DNA of 64,000 nucleotides, from assembly GCF_022458985.1 (NCBI RefSeq), contig NC_061774.1, positions 16,888,197 through 16,952,196 of the forward strand, read 5' to 3'. Source of the DNA: Mugil cephalus (Eukaryota; Chordata; Actinopteri; Mugiliformes; Mugilidae). Below are positions 48,601-59,600 of the stretch, piece by piece; position 1 is the first letter of the stretch; each line of letters starts with the position of its first letter. The notes beneath the pieces are model-generated. The model made no database searches. It had not been told where the DNA came from and saw only the letters and a list, made by a program, of their open reading frames with translations. A program made the position numbers and the translations under genes.

Positions 48601-50688
48601 ATGCACAATCTGCACAGTGCTCTATTTATATATTTTGTTTCTTTTACGTATTGTTCAATTCCTGTTTCATGCTTATTGCACCGACCACCACAACAAAATC
48701 CTCTTACGGGCAAACGTACCTGATTCTAATCCTGATTCTGAAGCAGCTGGGCCGTGGCATTTAAACAATACTCTCTTGGTACAAAGACAAAATATCCCTT
48801 ACACTGTGTCTGCATGCCTAAATGCAAACGTGTGTCACGCCACGTGATTGGCTGAATGTTCTCTGTACCTATATTTTCATGTTATGGTTCTGTACAGACT
48901 GTGACATCAAAAGGACAATAAATAATCTAATTTATCTGTTTAATAATGTGGCCGGTGAGTGTAGATCTGCATGTCAGAGACAGCAGCTGTTTGCACGATA
49001 CCCTGCTGCTCCCTTAAATGATGTCTGTGCTTATTTGCATCCAAAGCACAGAACTGGCAGATCTGGACTCAAGAGGTCACTAGAGACACACGTAGAGACA
49101 CATTTAAATGCTGAGCTTGACCACGCAGACTCGGAGCCGCCTCTGCTTGATCATATCACCCAGGATGCATTTTAATACCAAAGTGTGGCCGATCCTTTCC
49201 CTCGTGGGTGTTTCTCTGATTGTTTTTTTCCCTCCTGTCGTTCCCTAAACAAGACACGGCGTCTAAGAAGGCAGAGGAAGAGTGGAGAGAGAAAGCCAAG
49301 AAGGAGCTGGAGGACTGGCACGTACATCAGAGCGAGCAGATGGAGAAGAACAAGGCCAACAACAGGTTAGGGGCTGATATTTCCCCCCGTTAACATCACA
49401 GTCGCTGAACTCGCTCCGTTCATCTTAACAACTCTTCTCAGTGGAAACGATTGAAAATGTTGTTCCTGAGTTAGTCATTGTGTCGCCACCGTATCGAGAT
49501 AATATCGTATCGAGCAAATATGTTTTAAGCCAGTTTATTGAGCGATGTACAAGACTGCACCATTTGTGTTGAGCTCACTGCACAGAGGGGATCAATAGTT
49601 TGTCTCCTACCTAAAGATCGGTATCTCAGCCAGCGCCGCACGTCACGCTCACAAATACATTGCCGCCTTTCCTTTTCTCGACCGAGCTAACCACCTCTTC
49701 TTCTTTCGCACTTTCCAACAGACTCTGTCCACGTCTGGCACGGTATCACTCTGCATCTGTAGCTCTAGTGTTTTGGGAGTTTTTTTTTCCCCCCCGAGTG
49801 CCGAGAGACAATCCTCTGACGAGGAAGTAGTCCGTAGCCATGCGTCCAGTTCAGATGCAGTTCAAAAAAACAAAAAAAAAAAAAAACACAGGAAGCCGTT
49901 TAGCTAGAAGGAATGTGGACGGCACCGAGCAAGTGTCACAGTTTCCATCCGTGCTGCAGACCAGCGCTAAAGCTCTGAAAGTCTTTACTTCCTCCTCGTC
50001 AGAGGTGTTTCTCGGGCACTTTTACTTAACCCTTGTGAATTAGGCCCTAACTTTTCTCGGCTTGTTGTTTGACACTGAAACTGTTCTCCTCTCTCCCTCT
50101 TTTTCTCCCGCTCTCTCTGCCTTGCCTGCGTACTAGGATTGCTGACAAGGCTTTCTACAAACAGCCCAACTCTGATGTTATAGGCTTCGTGTAGGTTTAG
50201 CGTTCGTACGCTTTTTAATGTTGTGTTCCCCGCCTCCTTAAATCACCCATTTTCACCCGATGCATGTCCCACGCTTGAAGGTCCACTTTGGTAATTCTTG
50301 TGTTTTTATTGACTGCTACACGGGCCTACAACGTTAACTGTTAATCGTGTTTCCAGTACACTGAATGTGAACAGAAATGCATGAACTGAAAGCTGAGCAG
50401 TGATGTTGTGTGCAGGTGCTATTTGTGCGATTGAGTTTTGAGCATCGTGTTGTGGAAGCTGTTTGCTTGCTCCGCGAGCCGCTCACGTGTCTGTCTGGTC
50501 TGCCTCCCACCCGCAGAGCCTCCGAGGAGGCTTTCCTGGCGGAGACCGACGGCGACAGCCCCGGGACTGAGTGGGAGCGGGTGGCCCGCCTCTGCGACTT
50601 CAACCCGAAAACCAACAAGCAGGCGAAGGACGTTTCCCGAATGCGCTCCGTCCTCATCTCTCTCAAACAGACGCCTCTGGTTCGCTAG
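45608..50688 (+). CDS. cltb: clathrin light chain B
   Basis: Clathrin light chains bind the heavy-chain hub and regulate triskelion assembly and Hip1/actin links on coated vesicles. Six plus-strand exons join in phase: 45608-45773, 46392-46438, 46603-46720, 49254-49365, 50137-50190 and 50517-50688 (stop TAG). They give 222 residues (human CLTB 229), or 204 without the 54-nt cassette. Near the N-terminus lies the near-invariant light-chain block EEDPAAAFLAQQESEIAGIE. The centre (SLRKWREEQKARLEEL..., WREKAKKELEDWHVHQ) is the heavy-chain-binding helix. The C-terminus is TEWERVARLCDFNPKTNKQA...SLKQTPLVR. The C-terminus and single 54-nt insert favour CLTB over CLTA, which also has a 36-nt insert. 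It is divergent from pdlim7 and convergent with higd2a. Confidence 0.96.
46721..49253 (+). other. cltb: cltb intron 3, rich in dispersed repeats
   Basis: A 2.5-kb intron carrying a fish repeat text around 'ttttgggtgccgattcgatt' (47030-47130), inverted-repeat element copy 2 (47150-47912), poly-A runs (48007 and 48101) and a probable LINE 3'UTR-like segment near 48530-48745. A 117-codon open stretch at 48822-49175 has no recognisable domain. No gene seen. Confidence 0.55.
47150..47912. mobile_element. inverted-repeat element with remnant ORF, copy 2
   Basis: It is collinear with copy 1 (19694-20524): 'aaaatgtggatta', 'agatgctaacgctgagagct', 'gaaccacgacaccaggtttc' and 'taatgcagcgatccatttac' recur in the same order. 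The right end is 'gccactcagcggccgtaacc...catgcatatcctctgg'. The left inverted repeat is missing. A frame opens GNDPYELPSNKW...WPEISYPDIY before decaying, overlapping the NDPYEL of copy 1. Confidence 0.6.
50137..50190 (+). CDS. cltb: 54-nt cassette exon of cltb (neuron-type insert)
   Basis: The exon encodes IADKAFYKQPNSDVIGF plus split codons, 18 codons in all, matching the 18-residue insert included in neuronal CLTB transcripts of mammals. The preceding exon ends AG. AG|G (cassette in) and AG|A (cassette skipped) both encode Arg, so either splice keeps the frame. The donor upstream (GTTAGG) is weak, in keeping with regulated inclusion. Tissue specificity here is inferred by homology. Confidence 0.85.
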
Positions 50689-51600
50689 GGGGCGCCGCGA
50701 GGAGCTGTAGAAACATTTTTGCCTTTTCAGTTTTAATCTCGCACTGCATCAGAAGGATTTGTACGCCCTTTTTTTTTTTTCCATAAAAATCTGGTGTGTT
50801 TATAACCTTAAAACGAACTTCCTGCCTTTCTCAATGCCTATTATAATCGAACGATGTACTGACTCTCTTGTGAGAAGATGGACTGTTGTTACAACGTCCT
50901 TTAGCTGGTTAGCTTCACCACTGCTAAACTTAAGAAAATATTGTTACTGTAAGTTAAACATTTTCCTTTCCCCTTTAACTTATAAATTATTAGGTCAGCT
51001 TTTTTTGCATGCCTCTGTCAATGTCTTAGATGCACAGATTTTAGTTTGTTGTTTTTTTTTTTTATTCTTTGCATTTTGGTCAAACACATACTGATTATTA
51101 AGCACTACTGCAGATTAGATTGTAACCACTGAATGCCTCTCGTCAGTCTAGAACCACAAACACCTTCTTCTAATTACCGTATTTAAGGTAGCTAGCATTT
51201 TTTTTTTTTCCTCTTTCACATAAATAAGCTTGTGGCCTTTGTGATCTAGCTCTTACTCCAGTTTTGAGGATGTATCCGGATGGATTTTCAATCAATTAGA
51301 CAAGACTTCAGCAAAAAAAAATCAAATAAATCATAATAATAATAATAACAATAATAATGATCACAACCAAAGATTTCTGCTATTGTCTAAATTTTCACGT
51401 GATTTGCAGCTTTTCTGAGCAAAAGTTTTATCAAGTTTTAACAAATTCTTCCTTTTTTTTAAAAAAAAAATGTTCTTAAAGAAAAAAACACGGTAATGTC
51501 TGCACATTGTTTCACATGTTGCCTATATGGACATTATGAACACCGAGAGAGTGAATGTTAAAAGGGAACTGGAAAATAAAAACAGTGGAGTATGATCACC
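50689..51600 (+). other. cltb: cltb 3' UTR
   Basis: An AT-rich stretch follows the TAG, with an AATAAA at 51575-51580. An ATA/ATG-rich simple tract (51325-51360) lies inside. The end is inferred from the poly(A) signal. Confidence 0.6.
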
Positions 51601-53224
51601 TCAACTCGTTTGTCCTTTAAGTATTTCTTTGCCTCGGATAATCGCCGGATTGAAATGGCATTTGAGGGATTTTTAGCCACAGAGTTTAAAACCTTCAGAT
51701 GTCAGGAGCAGCCGGTTGCAGCGTTTACATTTGTATTCAGCTTACAACCAGAATAAGAGCCCCTCACTAGACTCTCGATTAGACTGAATCCATTCAACAG
51801 GAAAATTGTAGCGTGCCACTTAATAGACACGATGTTCCTCTCTGGTCGGAACAGGGACGGATACGTGGGGGTGGCGGATCGACAACTGGTTCGAACAAGT
51901 GCTTAAAAAGATGAAGGGAATCTGAATTGAAGTGGGCAGCTCAGTTAAAAACGTGGAGCCTTCTTGGTCATTGTCTTCTATTGATTTTGTTCAGTTTTGG
52001 GGGGGAATCCTTCCTCTTCTGTTATATTGGCCATTATCAAGTCATTTTGAGCACATCAAAAAAACACGTTTAGGGGCATATGAACCCAGACTGGATCATT
52101 TTACTTAGCATCCACATAGCTACAGATAAACTAGAATCTTTTACGAGGATGATTTCAATCAGGTTAAAGAAATGTAAATTTTAACCAGTGTGATAAATCC
52201 AAGCAACATGATATCAGGTGCATAGGAGTAGGTTTTGTTATTTATTACATAATGGCAGGGTTTCATTTTATTTGACATGATGCAAGTGTCTCCTAGCTGA
52301 CTATACTATGGTGTGATGAGGATTACCATGTGACATTAAAGTCTAAAGGTGGACAATCTTGCCTTGTATCTAAAACCTTCGTCCAGATAAATACATCAAC
52401 AGCTCTGATCCTCACCAGGGCGTTGGTAGCGTATCCTTCAAGTCCTCCAAGTTGTGAGGTGAGCCCCCATGGATGGGACGTATTAGTCCAGCACATCACC
52501 ACAGATTTAAGTTCTCAAACTACTCCTGAACCATTTTTTTGCTTTGTGTCAGGGAGCATTATCCTGCTGAAAGAGGCCCCCACCAAAGGGGGTATATGTG
52601 ACCTGGAAGAGTCCTGAAGGTAAGTGGTATGTTCCAAAATAACCACACAAGGTCGGCCTTCAACCCCACACCCCTGTGCATCAGTGAGTCCCATCATGAG
52701 CCTGTTGCTGGATAAAGTTTTTTTTTTTTTACTTCAAATACTGGCTGCACATTCAACAAAAAGCTGCAGTCGACATGCTCTGCACTTCTTTTTCTTGCTT
52801 CTAACAGATCAACTTTTAGGTAAAATGTTCAGTTACTGCCTACGGTATTGGAAAAAAAAAAAACTGATGGGTATCATGATAAAAATGATGATATTCACTG
52901 GTCATAATGTGATGATGCTCAGTACCTAGGCACACACACAAGGTTTAAAGTCAACCTGAATACAGCTTTGTGATGTTTTCTCTAAAACACACACAAGACA
53001 TCAGGCTCAAATAAAAATTTATATCAGAAGATCCAATGTCAATACAAAGAATACATCTGAGATCGGAAAAAAAGGGTTGGAAGTTCGGTTTGCTCACTGG
53101 TCTGACAAGGAGCTCTGCTTTTCAACACCACAACCAAAATATCATTTCACCATGAACAATTCACAGCTTTTAAAGCAGAATAAATATGTTGGCCTTAACG
53201 CATGTATTTGAACAATGTCGAATA
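51601..53224. other. intergenic region between convergent cltb and higd2a
   Basis: This stretch contains no gene I can recognise. Much of its right half is a decayed transposon (52416-52925), with poly-T (52719-52730) and poly-A (52851-52862) runs. Confidence 0.6.
52416..52925. mobile_element. TIR-element, 'CAGGCATAACATTATGACC' family, copy 3 (long, decayed)
   Basis: Blocks such as 'tgaggtgagcccccatggat', 'agtccagcacatcaccacag', 'cctgaaccatttttttgctt', 'gggagcattatcctgctgaa' and a right end 'ttcactggtcataatgtgat' follow the order of a longer member of the same family. It retains internal sequence lost from the short copy at 53634, and its left end is missing. Confidence 0.6.
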
Positions 53225-53320
53225 CACAATACATCATTCGGTTTATTCAGACAGTCCAATTCCAAGACGAATCTGGTCTGACTCCCAGGAGTTGAACGGG
53301 GGAAATGGGCTGATCTGTCC
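53225..53320 (-). other. higd2a: higd2a 3' UTR
   Basis: A short non-coding stretch after the stop. The complement of TTTATT at 53242-53247 gives an AATAAA signal about 75 bp after the TGA. Confidence 0.55.
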
Positions 53321-54585
53321 TCACTGCTTGGGTTTCAGGGCTGTGGTAAAGACACCGAATATGATGGCAACTACAGTGAAGCCCTGGGCAAAGATTCGTC
53401 CCCTCATCAACAGCTGGGATTGTCTGGTTTTCCCTTGATGGAAAGCACGGAGGCCATACATCAGCATGCCTGCTGTTCCCAAACAGCCTGGAGGAAAAAG
53501 AAAAAAAAAAAGAAAAAAATCACAGATCACACCCATCAGGACATGGTGACATAAACAAGTGGTGACTAGTGGCAAAAAACGAGGAAAGATGAAGGGTTGA
53601 ACCGCTCGTGCTGTCATCTGATGCTATACAACGGTCAGGCATAACATTACGACCACATTCCTAATATTGTGTAGGTCTCCCAAAAACATTTGAGTCATCG
53701 GAGAATGGACATGGGTCTTCTGAGGGTGTCCTGTGGCGTCTTTAGGGTTTTATGGGTTGAGGGCAGGGGCCTCTGTGGATCCCACTTGAACATCCACACA
53801 AGTGCCAGGTACTTAAGTTTCCCAGCACAACCCTGAATTGTCACAGGATGGTCAGTGGTCATAATGTTATGCCTGGTTTTTAAATGTCTTAATATCGATG
53901 TAGTGAAAGAAAAAAAATCATGTTTTGGGCCGATAATGAATGACTTCCACACCTCCAACCATCACTTTTTCTCTATAGGTGCAATAAATTGCAAATGGAT
54001 CATTTGGATCAATATTGTGTTGTCCAATGAACTATCGTCTGATGTACATACCACGTGCATTTTAAGCTGCAATTAAAATTTATCAGTGAACTATGTAGAA
54101 TATTGCAATATATCGTAATAATGTATCGTATCGTGAAGTCCTTGCCAATACCCATCCCTGGTGTGGAGACATATCAAATAGTTTTGCTGATTCCTGATAA
54201 GATGTCTCTGACATCTTAAAAATTCACAAATGTCACAGAGAAACTCACTGTCAGCACATTTTAAACGTATTATTGAATCTGTGACGCAGCTCTTAATCGC
54301 TACAGACGCCAATGAATGGACTGAAGTGTGTCGTTTCGAGTAAAGGACGCGCTGTACTTCACTTGTGTAAGTTCACTCTGCAGCGGTTCTCCGCTTGTGT
54401 AACTCACCTATTGGCACGAAGGGGTTCTCCTTGGTTTTCCTCATAAACTTTTCCTTGAACGTCTCATCTTTGTTCCTCGGCGTCGGGTTGAAGCCCTCGA
54501 TAATCGGGGGTTGAGACAGGTCAAAGGGCGCCGGGACCGACGGCGCTGCTGCGGGTGTTTGTTCCGGTGCTGCTGCCGTCGCCAT
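53321..54585 (-). CDS. higd2a: HIG1 domain family member 2A
   Basis: HIGD2A is a small inner-mitochondrial-membrane protein needed for respiratory complex IV and supercomplex assembly. Two exons, 54408-54585 and 53321-53487 (stop TGA), join in phase (ATA G|GC TGT) into 114 residues (human 106). The N-terminus is Ala/Pro-rich and carries PPIIEGFNPT and ETFKEKFMRKTKENPFVPIG. Two hydrophobic segments follow (CLGTAGMLMYGL and GFTVVAIIFGVFTTAL). The loop between them has QLLMRGRIFAQ, matching the Q-x3-R-x-R-x3-Q motif of the HIGD family. The ATG lies in a good context (GCAATGG). The two-exon structure argues against a retrocopy. Confidence 0.95.
53634..53877. mobile_element. TIR-element, 'CAGGCATAACATTATGACC' family, copy 4 (short, both ends intact)
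   Basis: The left end TCAGGCATAACATTACGACC and the right end (reverse complement CAGGCATAACATTATGACCA) are near-perfect inverted repeats bounding 244 bp with no coding capacity. It sits in the single intron of higd2a. It is internally deleted relative to the copy at 52416. Confidence 0.75.
53900..54166 (-). repeat. fish dispersed repeat in the higd2a intron
   Basis: Read on the minus strand it begins CCAGGGATGGGTATTGGCAA followed by 'ggacttcacgatacgataca', a dispersed text common in fish genomes. The left boundary is vague and the family unassigned. Confidence 0.4.
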
Positions 54586-56105
54586 TGCTTATTACCTTGG
54601 GAAAAACATACACAGGAGAAGCAGGAAGCGTAAAACGACACTTCCGGTGACGCAATTTCCGGGTTAGATTCGCCTCGATACTTCAAAATAAAAGAATTTT
54701 ACATATAATGAAGAGTCACGAGTCTTCGTGAGAGATTTCGGGCTTGAAAGGCACACGTACGATACACAGACAATTAAATAAAACACTTGCGAAAAATACG
54801 AACACCCTTAGAAATAAAAATATGTACAGAGAAAATGTAATTATGTAAATAATTAAAGTGCGGCTTAGTGAAAGTCCTATTCTATGAAATGGTGTGAGTG
54901 TCTTCCTGTAGAAGACTGATGATTTGTTTGGTTGTCAGCAGGTGTGTGTGTGTGTGTCACTATGAAAGGGAGGACTTAGTTGCCCTCTATTCTATATGAG
55001 GGCTGCAGGACAGACATTTGCTGCCTGCTGTGTAAGCATTACAAGCTACGCAGTACAAGCTAAGCTCGACTCGGAGCCTGAAATAGAGATATTAGATGTC
55101 ATATCTCTGTCATATCAAAATGTTGGGAGTTCACTGGTCAGTTGGTGTCAATCTATAAATGAACAACGGGGTTATAAAGTAAAGTAAAACAGCACAGCGC
55201 ATGGGACTATATGCTTTTTCTTTTCAGAAGAGAAATGTGGTACTTTTGTTGTATATTTATAAAAACTGTTGTTCCAAGTTTTCTGTAGATGTTTCCCTTT
55301 CCACCTAATTTATTCAAAAACAGCAGTGATTTCAAAAATGATCGAATAATCTATAGTGTGTTAAAGAGACACATTTGATCTTAAATTGTTTGCTACAGGC
55401 AAAAAGATTACCAATAGCAATCTAATAATTTTTCAAAATAACCCCACTCTTACCACTGAGTGGCAGTATTGTGTAAAGTTCAATTGTTCCAACAATCAGT
55501 GAAATCAAATAGAAAAGTAGTTTATGTGTTTTCTTTTTATTGGGAAACTGTAGTTTTTCCTCTAATGGCATCTTCAGTTTGGTTTGATATCAGAATAAAA
55601 TAATATTAACCTTTAAGAATCAGTGGAAAATTTAGGGTCTATGTTAAAAAACAGATTGTTTTGATGATTTTGAGACCCTTAAGATTAGGATGCTGCAACA
55701 AAGAGAAGAGATTGATGGCGCCTAAAGCAAAGCCATGCTGATATTAGGACTGTTGCGGTGTACTGATATCAATACTCACGCCATTAAAAAAAAATGAGAT
55801 TTCAATATTGTGTTAATAATCCAGTGCAACTTGAACACCATTTTACATCTGCCTGATTTCTTCTATTCTGTTATTTTGAGTGCAATTCATCTCCCAAGGG
55901 AGAAAATGACGTTAAAGATGCATTTTGGATCAGGATTTTGACATTATTCATGTTGATATTGTAATAATAACGTGTCATTTTTTGCCCATAATTGTGAAGT
56001 GAAAATCTGATATCGTGACTGACATCATGACTTCTTCTACGACGGTCAAGCAGTTCGACGTTCCATCAAAACATGCAAATAAGTAAGAAAACACATTTCA
56101 TAAAA
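54586..56105. other. intergenic region between ankhd1 and higd2a
   Basis: This is 1.5 kb of AT-rich sequence with a (TG)n tract (54942-54957), and presumably the higd2a promoter near 54600-54700. No EIF4EBP3-like exon is visible downstream of ankhd1; in mammals that gene can be spliced to ANKHD1. Confidence 0.5.
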
Positions 56106-56696
56106 ACCACACAAATACTTTTCAATCTTTTTATTGAATATTAAGGTAAATATTTCACATTAATACAGGCTACATAAAGTAGAGCCACTATACGACATGA
56201 AATTTACTCTCATTTTAACCCTTTTTTAGTATGTAAACAATTATACATGTATTTACCACTCTAAAAGGTTCTGATTTCTCTTTCTCTTTAGGTAATCATC
56301 ATCTAGTTCTGGGCCAAGTTTAAACAGCTACTTCATGTTGAGCGCCCTGAAGCCCAAGAACGGTGTATGTGGGTTTAAGTCAAAAATCGCTAAACTACGC
56401 AGAGAATGGATCCTGTTAAACAGGCGATCGCGCATGTTTGTTTGAATCAATCGGGACACTGATAACAGCTCTGGCCCAATTTCCTCTTTCCATGTTTAAG
56501 ATAGGCACATCAAAGAATGGCGTCAAGAGAACTTCCAATTCTTCAACCTCCGCTCTGCACTTTCAGGTCACTACTAAAGTTTACATGTTGTTTCTTTTTC
56601 TTTTTTCTTTGTCTTATTCGGTCAATATTCGTCAGTTGGTATTACATGTTTGCACTGTGGGTCATGCTGTGTGTGTTTGATTGCTGTGGACGCCGT
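56106..56696 (-). other. ankhd1: ankhd1 3' UTR
   Basis: Non-coding sequence after the TAG. The complement of TTTATT at 56130-56135 is an AATAAA poly(A) signal. The extent is inferred. Confidence 0.55.
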
Positions 56697-59600
56697 CTAG
56701 TTGACGTGGTTCAGGTGCACGTTGCCCACGTGGGGTGCCCAGGTACCAGGCCACACCTAAAGGGAGAGGAGAAAGGTGCGAGTTGCAGTCAAATATCACA
56801 TTTTGAGTTTTATTTCAAGTTTACTCCAACGCCAGTGAAAGTTAACGTACCTGCTGTTGTGGGTCAGAGCTATCCGCATTGTTTGGGACCACTTTGATGA
56901 TGGGGCTCCATGCAGGGTCGCCAGCGTGCAAACCATTGTACATGCCCGGACCCTCTGCCATGGGAGGATGAGGGGGCAGCATGGTTCCTCCGTACATCGA
57001 CATAGGCATTCCCTGTACGTGTAAAAGCACGGGTAACCGGTAAAACACGTGTACACAGAAGAAAGTAGTTGAATGAACAAAAGCGCTTTGTCTTTAGGTG
57101 TTACCTTTGGGAAGTCCATGTAACTGTTGGGCAAATGCTGCGGCTGGTGGTAGTTGTTAGCAGGGTTTGCGATGCCTGTGTCATCCTGCTCCATGGGCTG
57201 GTGCTGAGAGAAGGCTGACTGCTCTGCCTGCAGCTGCGGGTGCATCATGTGACTGCTCATCAGGGGCTGGGACCACCCAGACATGGCCTCTGTAGCAAAA
57301 TACGCTAGGTGTTAGGCTGAAATTACTGTGTAAAGTGGTGCCTGAGTCACACATTTCTACAAACCGCCCTTACCTGAACCGCTGCCAACCCCAAACGACC
57401 AAATGCCTCCCTGTCCAACCGATGCTGTGTAGCTGGTCGTGAGGAGAGGTGGGTTCACGGTCCCCGTCTGCCTGATCCTGGCCAGCCGCTCTGTGCCGAT
57501 GGGTGGCGGGACCTTCCGGTCCTGCTGCGAGGAGCTGCCCGGCTTGGGCTGGGGAGGCGGGGCTACAGCCGAGGTGGAGAGGGCAGAGGATGACACCGTG
57601 GAGGGAGGCGGGACAGGAGATTCACCTGGTGGAAAGGACGTAGAATCAAAAAGGTCAGGTTCACACATTTACAGGATCCGTCCTGACGATTCCACCCGCT
57701 AAATGTCAGAACAAGATACAAACAAGTGAGCCTACCGGACGTGGACGCACTCCATGGGTGAGGGGAAAAGTGCTGTCTGCTGAACGAGGGCGTGCCAACT
57801 CCTCCGTGACCGTGCAGATACACCGGGCTGCCAGAGATGCTGGTGGCATAGCTGGTCAAAGCTGGGGGCAAGAAGTAGAAAAGAGTTCAATAACAGGCAA
57901 AACTTTACTAAGAAATATGAGGCCTCATGTTTAGATGCATTAAATGTCTCATATTCATTACATTTGGTTGCATATATTCTGTGGCATGTATTATTCCTCA
58001 TAAAAGCTCATAATTAATCTCACAGAGACTAAGGTTAGATAAACATGACCATGGATGTTAATTCAAAGAAAAACTGTCGTACCGATGGGACTGTTGACCA
58101 TCCTCTGGGACGTGGATCTGAAGCCCGGGGCTTTGGAGCTGTCTGGAGGAGGCGGAGGCATCATATTCTCCATCTGCCCGATGTTCATGTAAGCTGGTGG
58201 GGCCGAGTACGACTGCTCGGGTGGTGATCGAGCAGGTAAGTGACATGCACCCCACACCTGACTGTTTCCCACCTGCAAAGTCAAGCACAATGGGTTAATA
58301 CTAAGCTACTACTGACAGGCGTGTCACCTTTAAGAGTAAAAAGTGTAACTGTCAGGCTAACGTTGAGTTAGCGCTCACCTGGTTATTGTTATCAAAGATA
58401 CTGCTGAAATTGAAGAGACCTGCAGGACCGAAGTTGGGGGGGATCTGCTGAGGCTTGCCTGCGTTGGCGACATGCTGCATTTGGGAACCGTTAATCATCC
58501 CCAAATTAGCAGAGACCTGAAGAGAGCCTGGGGCTTGACCTTGGGTCTGGGCTTGCGGAGGCAAACTTGTTTGCTGGGAAGTCTGGTTTTGGGTTTGTTT
58601 TGGTGGTTCTTGCTGAGCACTGAAGGGCACAAACACGGACTGCTGTTGCTGCTGCGTCTGCTGCTGCTCAGAAAGGGAATAGTAAGGCCCTGATGGCTGC
58701 ATACGATGAGAGACTCTGGGCGCCGGGGCTGAGAAGTGAGGAACAGTGTTGTTGGGATGTGCAACATTGTGTGAGAGGACGGGAGGAGGTGCCGTGGGAA
58801 GGTGGGAGTTGGGCTGTTGGGTGAGGAGGGGAGGCGGAGCCTCTGTGGATGGCACAGAGGAGGGAGGGGGAGGTAACTGCTGCCGGGGCTCTGGCTTGGG
58901 AACTAAAGCCATGGCGGGGGCAGTGAAACCAACAGAGTTGATGCCGTCACTGACGGAGACAGACTGGCTCTCTACGGCTAGAGAGGGCTTGTCTTTTCCA
59001 GTAGGGGCAGCAGTAGTGGGCTCTGTTTTAGTTGGTTGGATGGGGGGCTGTGAAGCAGATCCGATTAGCTGCTGAGGGGCATTAGCTGTAGTTGTAGTGG
59101 AACTGTGATGTGCAGGAGAACCCGCGCCTCGTGCTGTGTTGCTGCCGCTAGAAGCGGCAGCAGACACAGGGGTGACACCACCACTGGGCTTGGGGTCGGG
59201 CGCGAAGAGCTGTTTTCTGACAGAAGAAGGTGTGGGGACGCTGGGCTGAGGGTTATAGGGAGTAGAATTGGGGGTCTGAGGCGAGCCTGCAGCTGCGGAT
59301 GTGTTAGGAGCACTGGTGGTGGCGGTGTTGGTTGTCGTGACCGGGACTCCTGAGCTGGCCGCGTTGCTGTGCTCGCTGTGGGTCGAGTTGGGCCTGGCCT
59401 GGACTCCAGCGCTGTTGGTTCCTCCGTTGTGTTTCGGGGAGCTGTTAGCACTGCCGGGACTCACGGGGCGCACGGGGAAGGGTCCCCACGTGCTGGCGGC
59501 GGGAGAGAAGGTGCCGCCGAACTGCGCCATGGGTAGGCGAGGGTGTCTTATCTGGTGAATGGTCTGGGCGGCCAGCAGAGCCAGCTGAGGGTGGGCGTAC

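Noticed and set aside
48822..49175. 117-codon open stretch in cltb intron 3.
   Set aside because: No recognisable motif. It is surrounded by repeat relics and does not join the cltb exons in any useful way.
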